A stretch of 64,000 nt of DNA from Bacillota bacterium (lineage in GTDB: Bacteria > Bacillota > Bacilli > Paenibacillales > UBA4045). Below are positions 44,317-54,646 of this stretch, piece after piece (position 1 is the stretch's first letter; each line of letters begins with the position of its first letter). Below the pieces are notes generated by a model, which was not told the DNA's origin, searched no databases, and worked only from the letters and a program-made list of their open reading frames with translations. Position numbers and translations under genes: made by a program. The stretch spans positions 124,001 to 188,000 of the forward strand of contig JAEZQY010000031.1 in NCBI GenBank assembly GCA_023441055.1, read 5' to 3'.

Positions 44317-45221
44317 TAATATCTCGGTCTCCTCTCACGTATCTCTTCTAGAAATTGCAGATAATGCTCGAATCGGCTCTGCTTAATCGCCCCAGACTCA
44401 ACTGCTTCAATGACCGCGCAGTCTGGCTCGCTGCGATGCAGACAGCCGCGAAATTTGCACGAACGCTTCCGTGAGCCCATCTCGACGAAGCAATCGGATA
44501 GCTCCTCTGCTTCAATCCCGGTGAAATCAAGCTGACTGAATCCAGGCGTATCCGCAATCCAGCCGTCATTCGGGTGACGAATAAATTCAACATGACGGGT
44601 TGTGTGCTTACCTCGTCCCATTCGGTTGCTGATCTCGTTCGTCTCAATATTAAGCTCAGGCAGCAATTGATTAATTAGTGAGGACTTGCCAACGCCGGAC
44701 TGCCCAGAGAAGACAGTCTTCCTGCCAGACAGCGCAAGTTTGACCTCCTCCATGCCGATCCCAGTCTTCACGCTGCAGAGCAGCACCGTATATCCAATCT
44801 TCGAGTAATACGCTTGAATCGTTGTGATCCGTCCCATGAGCTCATCATCCGCATTATCAAGCAGATCGTATTTGGACAGACAGATAATCGATTGCAAGCC
44901 GGCCCGCTCGGTATGCACCAGGAACTTATCCAGCAAGGATAGCGTAAGTCCTGGCTCCGTTACTGCGAATACGAGAAGTGCCGTATCGACATTCGCGATT
45001 GGAGGCCGAATCAGCTCAGTCGAACGAGGCAGCAGCTCCTCAACAGTTCCTTCTCCGTTCTCCGTCTCACTGAACACCACATGATCGCCTACGAGCGGGG
45101 TCAGCCCCTTCATCTTGAACAGTCCTCTCGCCCTGCATTGGATCGGCGATGCATGTGGATGCTCATCAGGTAACACATAGTAGTATCCGCTTAACGCCTT
45201 CGTAATGAGACCTAACGGCAT
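44316..45221 (-). CDS. rsgA: Ribosome small-subunit-dependent GTPase A
   Basis: This 301-residue circularly permuted GTPase has an OB fold at the N-terminus, G4 SKYDL, then G1 GQSGVGKSSLIN, G3 DTPGF, and a C-terminal zinc knuckle (CKFRGCLH...DCAV). RsgA matures the 30S subunit and is a known PrkC substrate in B. subtilis. It is 51 bases after prkC, which suggests a shared transcript with the kinase. Confidence 0.95.
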   Translation of the reverse strand: MPLGLITKALSGYYYVLPDEHPHASPIQCRARGLFKMKGLTPLVGDHVVFSETENGEGTVEELLPRSTELIRPPIANVDTALLVFAVTEPGLTLSLLDKFLVHTERAGLQSIICLSKYDLLDNADDELMGRITTIQAYYSKIGYTVLLCSVKTGIGMEEVKLALSGRKTVFSGQSGVGKSSLINQLLPELNIETNEISNRMGRGKHTTRHVEFIRHPNDGWIADTPGFSQLDFTGIEAEELSDCFVEMGSRKRSCKFRGCLHRSEPDCAVIEAVESGAIKQSRFEHYLQFLEEIRERRPRY

Positions 45222-45272
45222 ATTGCGCCTCCTATTCGCCGTACCTTATCAGTCTGTCGCTATGTCATTCTA

Positions 45273-47369
45273 TCATTCTGTCGATACTTCAACTATTTCA
45301 TCCGGCACTTCGATATAGCCTTCAGCTCCACTGTCTTCACTAGACGCATCCGGTTCATCGTCATCGACATCGCGATCCGGCTGCATACCGCCAAGCGCCT
45401 GCGCATAAGTGACTGTGATCGTATCATGCAGTACACCATCTCGCATCACTGAGATAACTCCAGTGCGTTGCGGTGAGAGGACGAGCTTGACGACGAACGG
45501 CGTCTCTACCGTAATATTCTTCTCCACCTGCAGCACATTATCACCGTAAGCATCTGTCACATAAATTTCTACCTTGGTCGATACGCCCGCCGCGCTCGGT
45601 GGCACGCGCACCGAACGGATATCCTCTGCCGCGTCATCCGGCAAGCCCTCGCTTACGTAGATGGACACTTCCTCATTCGGATCCATCTCATCACCCTTAT
45701 TGTAAGGCCACTGCTTATAGACCATACCTGGAGCAGCATATGTCTTCTCGTAATACACCTTATAATTAATGTTAAGCTGCTTCAGAATTTCCTCAGCTAT
45801 GTTCAGCTTGTAATTCGTGACGCCAGGCATCGTGATCGTCCCCATGCCTTCGCTGACTGTGATTACGACTGTCGTCTCCTTCGGATTGAACGTTTCGCCT
45901 GCCTTAGGCGATGTCTCAATAACCGTTCCTGCAGGTTCATCATTGAGCATCGTCTTCTGCTCGAATATAACGCCCTCAACCGAGAGAGCTGTCAAGGCAT
46001 TCTCAACATCTGTCCAGCGGTGTCCGATGTAATCGTCTAGTTCGAGCAGCTTAGGTCCACTGCTGAGCACAATCTGGATCTGAGTAATATCGCGCTTGAC
46101 CAATTCTCCGATCTGCTCCTGTTCAATGACCACATCGATTGGATACACATCGCTGGTCTCACGCGCAATCGGCTCGGCAATCGACAGACCATGCTCAGCC
46201 AGTTCAAGCTTCGCCTCTGTCAGCGTCATCCCGATCACACTCGGAACCTCGACCTCTGGCACGGCGAGCTGCTCCTTGAGCCATCCAACCGCATACCACA
46301 TCGCACCGAGGAGAGCGAGAATCAGCACCACCCAGATAACGGGTGTAATCCAGCCCCATGATCGGCGTCTTGTCTCCTCCTCGTCAGCATACTGCTCGTG
46401 CTGCTGGACGCCAGCCACGCGCCTGGCCTCCCCACCCTGACCAGCCATCGCTCCATTCGATCGGATGGCAGGCACGATCAACGTGCGCTCCTCATCCTGT
46501 TCGGCGCGCTCGCCGTCAGGGATAAGCTGCAGCTTGGGCGCATTGCGCCGCTCCGGCAGCAGACAAGTCTCAAGATCATTCAGCATCTGACGTGCAGAAG
46601 AATAGCGCTCATCCGGATTCTTACGCAGTGCCCGCAGAATAATATTCTCTACACTCTGAGGAATGAGCGGATTTACCTTACGCGGTTCCTCCACCTTCTC
46701 TTGCAGATGCTTTAATGCGACACTAATCGGACTCTCCCCTAGGAATGGCAATCTTGCCGTCAGCATCTGATAGAGAACGATACCCAATGAATACAGGTCT
46801 GACTTAGCCCCCTGCTGAAGTCCCTTCGCATGCTCAGGAGAGAAGTAATGGACCGAGCCCAGCACTGAGCCTGTCTCCGTAATATCAGTCGCGGTAGCCG
46901 CTCGTGCAATTCCGAAGTCGGTCACCTTCACTCGACCATTCTTCCCGATCATGATGTTATGCGGTTTAATATCCCGATGAATAATCTGATTCTGATGCGC
47001 ATGCTCCAACGCGTCGCAGATTTGACTGGCAATGTTCACTGCGTCCTCGATCTGCAGCGGAGCCTGTTCCTTAATCTTCTCATTCAAATTAAGGCCTTCT
47101 ACAAATTCCATAATGATATAGTGAACATCCCCGTCTTGGCCGACGTCATAGATACTGACCACATTCGGATGTGACAGCGAAGCGGCTGCTTGCGCTTCAC
47201 GGCGGAATCGCTTGATGAAATCATCATCGTTCGTGAATTGCTGACGCAGGACTTTAACGGCTACCTTACGGCCAAGAAGCGTATCAAGCGCCTTGTATAC
47301 AAGCGCCATCCCGCCTCCGCCGACACGTTCAATCATTTCATATCTTCCGCCCAGCGTATGCCCGATCAC
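45273..47369 (-). CDS. prkC: PASTA-domain Ser/Thr kinase PrkC
   Basis: The 698 residues comprise a kinase domain with GGGGMALVYKA (about 17-27), Lys39, HRDIKPHN (131-138) and DFG (151-153), a juxtamembrane acidic-basic stretch, one membrane helix (about 341-363) and three PASTA repeats (about 375-570). A C-terminal extracellular region and a tail rich in Asp and Glu follow. PrkC senses muropeptides and signals to cell-wall and translation targets. The start overlaps the prpC stop (ATGA). Confidence 0.95.
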   Translation of the reverse strand: MIGHTLGGRYEMIERVGGGGMALVYKALDTLLGRKVAVKVLRQQFTNDDDFIKRFRREAQAAASLSHPNVVSIYDVGQDGDVHYIIMEFVEGLNLNEKIKEQAPLQIEDAVNIASQICDALEHAHQNQIIHRDIKPHNIMIGKNGRVKVTDFGIARAATATDITETGSVLGSVHYFSPEHAKGLQQGAKSDLYSLGIVLYQMLTARLPFLGESPISVALKHLQEKVEEPRKVNPLIPQSVENIILRALRKNPDERYSSARQMLNDLETCLLPERRNAPKLQLIPDGERAEQDEERTLIVPAIRSNGAMAGQGGEARRVAGVQQHEQYADEEETRRRSWGWITPVIWVVLILALLGAMWYAVGWLKEQLAVPEVEVPSVIGMTLTEAKLELAEHGLSIAEPIARETSDVYPIDVVIEQEQIGELVKRDITQIQIVLSSGPKLLELDDYIGHRWTDVENALTALSVEGVIFEQKTMLNDEPAGTVIETSPKAGETFNPKETTVVITVSEGMGTITMPGVTNYKLNIAEEILKQLNINYKVYYEKTYAAPGMVYKQWPYNKGDEMDPNEEVSIYVSEGLPDDAAEDIRSVRVPPSAAGVSTKVEIYVTDAYGDNVLQVEKNITVETPFVVKLVLSPQRTGVISVMRDGVLHDTITVTYAQALGGMQPDRDVDDDEPDASSEDSGAEGYIEVPDEIVEVSTE

Positions 47370-48127
47370 TTGCTATCCCCCCTTTGTCTAGGCAGTTGTT
47401 CATGCGCAACAAGAACAACTGTTACGTTGTCGTCTCCACCGCCAGCAAGTGCCAGTTCAATCAATCGATCCGCTTTCCATTCCAACGTCTTGCTCCCGCG
47501 CAGTGTATGTATGATCACTTGTTCCTTGACGAGATTCGTAAGACCGTCTGAACACAGCAGCAGCAGATCACCAGGCGCCCACTCCAGATGCTTGATATCC
47601 GCTGTTACCACAGAATCTGTGCCGAGTGCTCGCGTAAGCACATTGCGCCGCGGATGGCTGCTCGCCTCCTGCTCGGTGATCTGCCCGGATTTAAGCAGTT
47701 CATTCACGAGGGAATGATCCTCTGTCAGCTGTTGCAGCTTGCCCTTGCGATATAGATAGGCACGACTATCCCCAATATGCGCGATCGTAAGCCGGATTGC
47801 ATCTGAGATCGCGGCCACAATGGTTGTACCCATGCCGCTCATCTGACTATTGGAGACTGCTTGGCGATAGATCTCCGCATTCGCTTGTTCGAAGGCATGC
47901 GCAATAATAGCCTGAAGCTCCAGCTCAGGCAATTCCGCATGAATCCCGCTCAGCTCGCGCGTAAGCACATCTATCGCGGTCTGGCTGGCGACCTCGCCAG
48001 CCTGATGTCCGCCCATACCATCCGCCAAGAGTGAGATGGTGACGCCGCTTAGATCGCTTCTAATCGCTGCTCTGTCCTCATTCACCGTCCGAATCAATCC
48101 GACATTCGTCCGCAGTACTGTGTTCAT
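47366..48127 (-). CDS. prpC: PP2C-type phosphatase PrpC
   Basis: This 253-residue PPM phosphatase has LLADGMGGHQAGEVAS (metal-binding Asp), HIGDSRAYL, GDLLLLCSDGLTNLV and GGDDNVTVVL. It reverses PrkC phosphorylation on target proteins. It overlaps prkC by four bases and lies ten bases after rlmN, as in other Bacillota. Confidence 0.95.
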   Translation of the reverse strand: MNTVLRTNVGLIRTVNEDRAAIRSDLSGVTISLLADGMGGHQAGEVASQTAIDVLTRELSGIHAELPELELQAIIAHAFEQANAEIYRQAVSNSQMSGMGTTIVAAISDAIRLTIAHIGDSRAYLYRKGKLQQLTEDHSLVNELLKSGQITEQEASSHPRRNVLTRALGTDSVVTADIKHLEWAPGDLLLLCSDGLTNLVKEQVIIHTLRGSKTLEWKADRLIELALAGGGDDNVTVVLVAHEQLPRQRGDSK

Positions 48128-48137
48128 AACCGGTCAC

Positions 48138-49199
48138 CTACTTCGCCTTAGACTCCATATGCTGGGCCCGTAATTGGCCGCAAGCAGCCGCGATATCGCT
48201 GCCCTGCTCGCGCCGAATCGTTGCGTTAATCTTATTGCGTTCCAGAATACGCTGGAATTCGAATATATCATCGCGCGGCGTGCGCACATAATTGCGCTCC
48301 GGCACGTAATTAACAGGAATTAGATTGACATGACACAGGATGCCTGAGTCATGCAGCACCTTGGCCAGCTCCTCAGCATGCTCCGGCTGATCATTCACAC
48401 TGCCGATGAGCGCATATTCGAACGTAACTCTTCTCCTCGTCTTCTCCCAATAATACGTAAGGGCCGCCATGACGTCCTGGAACGGAAACCGCCTGTTGAC
48501 CGGCATCAGCTTAGAGCGCAGCTGATCGTTCGGCGCATGGATGGAAATCGCTAGACTAACCTGTGTATTCTCATCCGCGAAGCGATAGATGTTAGGTACA
48601 ATACCACTCGTAGAGACCGTTATATGACGCGCTCCAATATGGAGGCCCTTCTCATGAATGACCACACGCAGAAACTTCATCAGCGAGTCGTAATTCTCGA
48701 ATGGTTCGCCAATGCCCATCACCACAATACTGCTCACTCGTTCACCACTGGCATCGAGCATCTGCTGTGACTTGACGATCTGGGCGATAATCTCGCCTGC
48801 GGTCAGATCTCGCTTCAAACCGCCGAGCGTCGAAGCGCAGAACGTACAGCCGATACGGCAGCCGACCTGGGTAGTCACGCATACGCTGTTCCCATAATTA
48901 TGCTTCATGACGACGGTCTCAATGGCATTGCCGTCACGGAGCTCGAATAGAAACTTTACGGTGCCATCCTTGGATTCGAAGCGCGTGATCTCCGTCAGCG
49001 TGACGAAGTCGAATTGCTCCTCCAGCTTTACTCGCAGCGACTTGGGCAAGTTACTCATCTCTTCGAAGCTTGAAACGCGCTTCACATACAGCCAGTCGAA
49101 GATTTGACCGGCGCGGAACAAGGGCTCCCCATTCTCGGCAGCCCATGCTTGCAGTTCTTCTAGATTTCGATCATAGATTAAAGGCTTCATAATGAACAC
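48138..49199 (-). CDS. rlmN: 23S rRNA A2503 methyltransferase RlmN
   Basis: This 353-residue radical SAM enzyme has the CRIGCTFCAST cluster motif (CxxxCxxC, about residues 113-120), GIGEPFENYD and a catalytic Cys in the C-terminal ACGQLR. It methylates A2503 of 23S rRNA and A37 of some tRNAs. The GTG at 49199 has GGAG six bases upstream; an ATG three codons later (49190) is the alternative. It is part of the long remA-rpe transcript. Confidence 0.95.
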   Translation of the reverse strand: MFIMKPLIYDRNLEELQAWAAENGEPLFRAGQIFDWLYVKRVSSFEEMSNLPKSLRVKLEEQFDFVTLTEITRFESKDGTVKFLFELRDGNAIETVVMKHNYGNSVCVTTQVGCRIGCTFCASTLGGLKRDLTAGEIIAQIVKSQQMLDASGERVSSIVVMGIGEPFENYDSLMKFLRVVIHEKGLHIGARHITVSTSGIVPNIYRFADENTQVSLAISIHAPNDQLRSKLMPVNRRFPFQDVMAALTYYWEKTRRRVTFEYALIGSVNDQPEHAEELAKVLHDSGILCHVNLIPVNYVPERNYVRTPRDDIFEFQRILERNKINATIRREQGSDIAAACGQLRAQHMESKAK

Positions 49200-49293
49200 A
49201 TTCCACTCCGCACGCAGTTTAACTGCTCTGCTATTTATTCATTCCTGATTGGGTTCGCCATTCCTGCAAACCTGTGTTCTATTCTATCACATC

Positions 49294-50664
49294 TCACGCG
49301 AGCGGTGAAATGGCACATTTAGAGAGTACGGTAATGAAGAAGCCGTCCGATTGATAATGATGCGGCAAGAGGCGCAGCATCCCTGGCCGAATGAAGTGTT
49401 CAGCTAGCTTCGGCAAGCGCTCAGCCGCTGATTCATCGCAGACGAAATCCGGATGCGCAGCGAGAAAGGCATCCACCCTATGCTCATTCTCATCCGCTTC
49501 CAGGGTGCAAGTACTGTAGACGAGCAAGCCCCCGGGTCTAAGCAGCGGCGCGACTGTATCCAGCAGCTCCCGCTGAATCGCACTTACCGCTGCGATATCC
49601 TCGGCGGTCTTCGTCCACTTCAGATCCGGCTTCCGCCGGATGACGCCAAGTCCTGAGCATGGGGCATCCAGCAGAATGCGATCGAAGGTGCCCGGCTCGA
49701 AGCGCTGCCCCAATTGTCTGGCATCCATCGCTTCCGCAGCAATCGAGCGCAGACCGAGCCGATCTGCCTGCGCTTCAATCAACCGCTTCTTATGCGCATG
49801 AATATCGAACGCCAGCACCTCGCCCTCATCCGCCATCTTCTCCGCGATATGGGTCGTCTTGCCGCCTGGAGCGGCACAGCAATCAAGCACCCGCATACCA
49901 GGCTCTGGCGCAAGCAGTTCAGCGACCAGCATCGAGCTCTCATCTTGGATCGAATAGCGCCCGCCTGCATAGCCATCTGCCAGTGCCAGATTACCGCCGC
50001 CCTGCACGATTAAACCGCTGGGCGCGATCTCGGATCGCGCAGCATCATAACCCTGCTCAGCTAACTCCTCGATCAACGCTTCTGCTGATATACGTGTCTG
50101 ATTAACGCGAATACTCGTGCTCGGCGGCAGGTTATTAGCTTCACAGATTGCGCGTGTCAGCTCGACACCGAACTGGTTCAGCCAGCGCTCCACCAGCCAT
50201 ACCGGATGGGAATGCGTCAGCGCAATCTCCTGAGCGGCCGGCAGTCCTACTGGCAGCTTCAGCTCCTCTGGTCTGCGCAGCGAACTGCGCAGCACAGCGT
50301 TCACCATGCCGGAGATCCCCTTATGGCCGCGCTTGCCTGCAATCTTGACCGCTTCATTCACTACCGCATGCGGAGGGACACGATCTAGGTAGATGAGCTG
50401 GTAGCAGCTGATGCGCAGCAGCTGCCGCACCCAGGGCTCCAACTTACTAATTCCCTTACTAACGAAGCGGGATAAATAATAATCGATCGTGTTCATCCGC
50501 TGAATCGTGCCGTATACGAGCTCAGTCACCAGTCCCGCATCACTGCGCGTCAGCTCATGCTTGTTCATCAGCTGATTCAGAACCAGGTTGCTGTAGGCCT
50601 TCTCCCGCTCGACGCGCACTAGCGCATCCATCGCCAACTCGCGAGCGGTAATGGAATGAGTCAA
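49294..50664 (-). CDS. rsmB: 16S rRNA C967 methyltransferase RsmB
   Basis: The 456 residues comprise an N-terminal NusB-like helical domain and a C-terminal NOL1/NOP2/Sun Rossmann domain with VLDCCAAPGGKTTHIAE, LDAPCSGLGVIRRKPD and YSTCTLEADENE, the two Cys used in cytosine-5 methylation. It modifies C967 of 16S rRNA. The ATG overlaps the fmt stop (ATGA). Confidence 0.95.
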   Translation of the reverse strand: MTHSITARELAMDALVRVEREKAYSNLVLNQLMNKHELTRSDAGLVTELVYGTIQRMNTIDYYLSRFVSKGISKLEPWVRQLLRISCYQLIYLDRVPPHAVVNEAVKIAGKRGHKGISGMVNAVLRSSLRRPEELKLPVGLPAAQEIALTHSHPVWLVERWLNQFGVELTRAICEANNLPPSTSIRVNQTRISAEALIEELAEQGYDAARSEIAPSGLIVQGGGNLALADGYAGGRYSIQDESSMLVAELLAPEPGMRVLDCCAAPGGKTTHIAEKMADEGEVLAFDIHAHKKRLIEAQADRLGLRSIAAEAMDARQLGQRFEPGTFDRILLDAPCSGLGVIRRKPDLKWTKTAEDIAAVSAIQRELLDTVAPLLRPGGLLVYSTCTLEADENEHRVDAFLAAHPDFVCDESAAERLPKLAEHFIRPGMLRLLPHHYQSDGFFITVLSKCAISPLA

Positions 50665-51614
50665 TGCGCTGCCTCCCCGCCGAGTTGATCGCCAATACGC
50701 AGACGACCGGACTTCAGAAACTCGCCGGCTGGCATAGCTGTCTTACCGGCTGGCTGGACCTCCGTTACGAGCAAGGCACCGATCCCACAGCTAACCTCGA
50801 AGGCGCCTGGATAGATCCCTATGATTGTACCAGGCGCGGAACTAGACGCTGAATCGGATGCCTGCGGCTTGTCAGCTCTCCAAATCTTGAGCGCAGTGCC
50901 CTCCACGGTCGTGAACGCGCCCGTCCATGGACGCAGCGCGCGAATCAGATTATGGATCGATAGCGCGGATTGCGTCCAATCAATGCGTTCATGCTCACGC
51001 TTGATCATCCTCGCGTAGGTTGCATCCTCATGACGCTGAGGCGTTACCTGCACACGTCCCTCTAGCAGCTCGGGCACTGTCCTCAAGAGCAGCGCCGCGC
51101 CGGCCTCGCTCAGCTTATCGAATAAAGTGCCCGTATCATCCTCATCTTCAATCGGCACGCGAACGCTGCTGATCATATCGCCTGTATCCAGACCCTCTTC
51201 CATATACATAATCGTGACGCCTGTTTCCGACTCGCCGTCCATAAGGGCATATTGAATCGGAGCTGCGCCGCGATACTTGGGCAATAAGGAGCCGTGCACA
51301 TTAATACAACCATATCGCGGCATCTCAAGCACCGCTTTAGGCAGAATCTGACCGTAGGCAGCAGTCACGATCAGATCAGGCGCATATTGCGCCAATTCGG
51401 CAATCGCGGCGGGATCGCGCAGCTTCTCTGGCTGCAGCACAGGAATTCCATAGGCCTCCGCTTCCACCTTCACAGGAGGCGGCGATAGAATACGCTTGCG
51501 GCCCTTCGGCCGATCTGGCTGGGTCACGACCGCGGTTATCTGATAGCCCTGATCGATTAATCCACGCAGAGATGGAACCGCGAACGCCGGGGTACCCATG
51601 AATACAATCTTCAT
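50661..51614 (-). CDS. fmt: Methionyl-tRNA formyltransferase
   Basis: The protein is 317 residues from the ATG at 51614, placed by the family start MKIVFMGTPAFAVPSL and an AGGAGG formed by the end of def. It contains NVHGSLLPKYRGAAPIQ (catalytic Asn and His) and a C-terminal tRNA-binding domain. It formylates initiator Met-tRNA. Def, encoded just upstream, later removes the formyl group. Confidence 0.96.
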   Translation of the reverse strand: MKIVFMGTPAFAVPSLRGLIDQGYQITAVVTQPDRPKGRKRILSPPPVKVEAEAYGIPVLQPEKLRDPAAIAELAQYAPDLIVTAAYGQILPKAVLEMPRYGCINVHGSLLPKYRGAAPIQYALMDGESETGVTIMYMEEGLDTGDMISSVRVPIEDEDDTGTLFDKLSEAGAALLLRTVPELLEGRVQVTPQRHEDATYARMIKREHERIDWTQSALSIHNLIRALRPWTGAFTTVEGTALKIWRADKPQASDSASSSAPGTIIGIYPGAFEVSCGIGALLVTEVQPAGKTAMPAGEFLKSGRLRIGDQLGGEAAH

Positions 51615-51618
51615 TGTC

Positions 51619-52104
51619 TCACTCCTCCTCCGGCTCGGCAGGCGGAGTCTGGTACACCGAATTCGCGATATCCGTGAATAACACGCCATTCAGATGATCA
51701 ATCTCATGCTGGAAGATTCGGGCCAGGAAATCCTCAGCCTCAATCACAACTTCATTCCCGTTATAATCTATGCCCTTCACCTTTACTCGCTGCTTGCGCA
51801 ATACATCACCATTGAGTCCCGGGATACTCAGACACCCCTCCGGTCCCAATTGCTCGCCAGATGATTCAATAATCTCGGGATTAGCCAGTGCGATCAGATC
51901 GGTCACTTCATCATGCGGATCAACAACGATTACCCGTTTGAGAATGCCGATCTGAGGCGCAGCCAGCCCTACGCCGCTAGCGTCATACATCGTATCTGCC
52001 ATATCCCGCATCAGCTTCTGGATATTGGCGTTTACCTTAGGCACAGGCTTGGCGATTTCTCTGAGCACCGAATCCGGTTCCTTCACGATAATACGGATTG
52101 CCAT
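51619..52104 (-). CDS. def: Peptide deformylase
   Basis: This 161-residue metalloprotease has GVGLAAPQIG (motif 1), EGCLSIPG (motif 2, metal Cys) and QHEIDHLNGVLF (motif 3, HExxH). It removes the N-formyl group from nascent proteins. Its length fits the short (type 1-like) class. It is followed by fmt after four bases and preceded by priA. Confidence 0.96.
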   Translation of the reverse strand: MAIRIIVKEPDSVLREIAKPVPKVNANIQKLMRDMADTMYDASGVGLAAPQIGILKRVIVVDPHDEVTDLIALANPEIIESSGEQLGPEGCLSIPGLNGDVLRKQRVKVKGIDYNGNEVVIEAEDFLARIFQHEIDHLNGVLFTDIANSVYQTPPAEPEEE

Positions 52105-52144
52105 AACGACACCATACCTTTCTATACGTCCTTCCTCAACCGCC

Positions 52145-54646
52145 TCACATCATATGGTGCGGATCAACATCCACACTGATCTGAAGCTTCTCCTTGACCA
52201 CCACGTCCTGCACGGTGTCCAGCGCGCTGCGAATCCACTTCGCGATGAGGTTTTCTCCTCGATATTTTACCATGCATTGATAGCGATATCTATCTTTTAG
52301 CCTAGGTATCGGTGAAGGTGTTGGACCTAGCACATCCAGCTCCTCCAGCTCACGTCCATTCTCCAGCGCATATTGCCGCCACTGCTCTCGAATCGCCCCG
52401 GCTACCGACTCGCCAGCTCGAATGAGGCGCGATGGATGCTCGTGGGCGAACGTAATCAACACAAGCTTGCTATACGGCGGATAGTGGAGCATGGCGCGAT
52501 GACTCAGCTCGGTCTTCGCGAACACACGATAATCATGCTTAGCCGCTGCCTTCATGCTGTAGTGCTCGGGATTATAAGTCTGGACCACGACCTCTCCCGG
52601 CAGCTGATGTCTGCCCGCGCGCCCCGCCACCTGGGTTACAAGCTGGAACGTCTTCTCAACTGCGCGGAAGTCTGGCAGATGCAGCACCGAATCCGCCGCA
52701 AGCACACCAACCAAGGTAACGTCTGGGAAGTCGAGCCCCTTGGCGACCATCTGAGTGCCTAACAGCACATCGGCCTTCTTGTCGCGGAATTGACTGAGCC
52801 ACTTCTCATGCGAGCCCTTCTCCGTCGTCGTATCCACATCCATTCGGATGACTCGGATGCCAGGGAACGTCCGCAGCAGCTCCTCCTCTACCCGCTGTGT
52901 GCCAGTACCGAACTGCCGGATATGCTCGCTGCCGCAGGAAGGGCATATGCGCCGCTCATCATCCGCATGTCCACAATAGTGACAGCGCAGCTTGCGGACA
53001 TGCTGATGATAGGTCAGCGCGATGTCGCAATGCGGGCACATCTCGGTGTATCCACAGGAGCGGCATAGCACGAAGGTGGCATAACCGCGGCGATTGAGCA
53101 GCAGCACGATCTGCTCCTGACGTGACAGACGTGTATGAATAGCGTCATAGAGGGCGCGGCTGAACATCGAGCGATTGCCGCCGCTCAGCTCCTCTCGCAT
53201 ATCGACAAGCTGAACAGCAGGCATCGGACGACCGCCTACTCGCGCGTCCATAACCAGCAGCTGCAGCTCCTGGTCTGATGATTCCTCCTGCTTATGTGTG
53301 CGCAGCGCTTCATAATACGATTCCAACGATGGAGTAGCCGAACCGAGCACGACGACAGCTTGCAGTCTACGCGCCCGCTCATAAGCCACTTCCCTCGCCT
53401 CGTACTTCGGGCTCTCTTCCTGCTTATAGGAGGACTCATGTTCTTCATCTATTATCATTAGTCCAAGCTTGGTGAATGGGGCGAAGATCGCAGAGCGGGC
53501 CCCTACCGCTACAGAAACCTGCTTACGCTGAATCTTGCGCCATTCATCATAACGCTCCCCCTGCGAGAGACGACTGTGCAGCACAGCCACCTGATCACCG
53601 AATCTTCCCTTGAAGCGGTCAACCATCTGAGGCGTTAATGAAATCTCCGGCACGAGTACGATCGCCTCTCGGCCCTGCGCCAGACATTGCTGGATCGCTT
53701 GCAGGTACACCTCGGTCTTCCCGCTGCCCGTTACGCCATGCAGCAGGAAGCGGGCATAGCGCCTCTCATCCAGCGCCTCGCTGATCGGCTCGTAGACCGC
53801 TTGCTGCTCCGGGGTGAACGCCATCGCAGAAGTCGGCTCAAAGCTGCGCCCGGCATATGGGTCGCGGAGCACCTCGCGCTCCTCGATGGTGAGATATCCC
53901 TTATCCGCCAGCGCCTTCACTGTACTGGAGCTGACTCGTAGCGCAGCGGTCAACTCTGCCAGCACGATCGGTTCAGGGTGCTCCTGCATATAAGCAAGCA
54001 CATCCTTCTGACGCTTGGAATTCGCTGGCAGCTGCGCGATCCAGCTATCGATCGCTGCCAGCTGAGCAGGCGGCAGAACGGTTAATACGCGCTTCGGCTT
54101 CAAGCGATCCTTTACGGTCTGCAGCTCCAGCAGCAGACCGGACTGAATCAGCTGTTTAATCGCCGATTCTGTACCTGGGAATCGTTCCAGCACAAGCTCA
54201 GGTGTTGCCTGCTTCCTGCTTGCGACAAATTCGAGTATCTGAATTTCCTCATGCAGAAGCAGCTCATTGTCGCCCTCTTGGGGGGCTGCAGTAAGAACAC
54301 GCTCATACTTCGCCTTCAGCGCGCCAGGGATCATCGCCTGCAGGGCGATCACCTCTGGGCAGATGTACGTCTGACTCATCCACTTGCCCAGCTCGATTAA
54401 TTCCTGTGTAAGCGGAGGCACGATATCCAGCACCTGCGCGATCGGCTTCATCCTGGCTATCGCGACATCGCTCTCATCCTGCAGGGCTACGATGAAGCCT
54501 TGTACCATGCGCGGACCGAGCGGCACGCTTACTCGACTGCCAATCTCGACCCATGAAGCCCATTCCGTGGGCACGATATAATCGAAGGCGCGGTCGGTCT
54601 GCTTGGCCGGCACATCCACAATCACCTTGGCAATCCATTCTCTCAT
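52145..54646 (-). CDS. priA: Primosomal replication restart helicase PriA
   Basis: The 833 residues comprise a 3'-DNA-binding domain, winged helix, helicase motif I GVTGSGKTEVYL, DEEH (motif II), a zinc domain with eight Cys between about 555 and 595 (CRSCG, CPHC, CHYC, CPSC) and motif VI TQVAGRAGRH. It reloads the replisome at repaired forks. The start overlaps the coaBC stop (ATGA). Confidence 0.96.
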   Translation of the reverse strand: MREWIAKVIVDVPAKQTDRAFDYIVPTEWASWVEIGSRVSVPLGPRMVQGFIVALQDESDVAIARMKPIAQVLDIVPPLTQELIELGKWMSQTYICPEVIALQAMIPGALKAKYERVLTAAPQEGDNELLLHEEIQILEFVASRKQATPELVLERFPGTESAIKQLIQSGLLLELQTVKDRLKPKRVLTVLPPAQLAAIDSWIAQLPANSKRQKDVLAYMQEHPEPIVLAELTAALRVSSSTVKALADKGYLTIEEREVLRDPYAGRSFEPTSAMAFTPEQQAVYEPISEALDERRYARFLLHGVTGSGKTEVYLQAIQQCLAQGREAIVLVPEISLTPQMVDRFKGRFGDQVAVLHSRLSQGERYDEWRKIQRKQVSVAVGARSAIFAPFTKLGLMIIDEEHESSYKQEESPKYEAREVAYERARRLQAVVVLGSATPSLESYYEALRTHKQEESSDQELQLLVMDARVGGRPMPAVQLVDMREELSGGNRSMFSRALYDAIHTRLSRQEQIVLLLNRRGYATFVLCRSCGYTEMCPHCDIALTYHQHVRKLRCHYCGHADDERRICPSCGSEHIRQFGTGTQRVEEELLRTFPGIRVIRMDVDTTTEKGSHEKWLSQFRDKKADVLLGTQMVAKGLDFPDVTLVGVLAADSVLHLPDFRAVEKTFQLVTQVAGRAGRHQLPGEVVVQTYNPEHYSMKAAAKHDYRVFAKTELSHRAMLHYPPYSKLVLITFAHEHPSRLIRAGESVAGAIREQWRQYALENGRELEELDVLGPTPSPIPRLKDRYRYQCMVKYRGENLIAKWIRSALDTVQDVVVKEKLQISVDVDPHHMM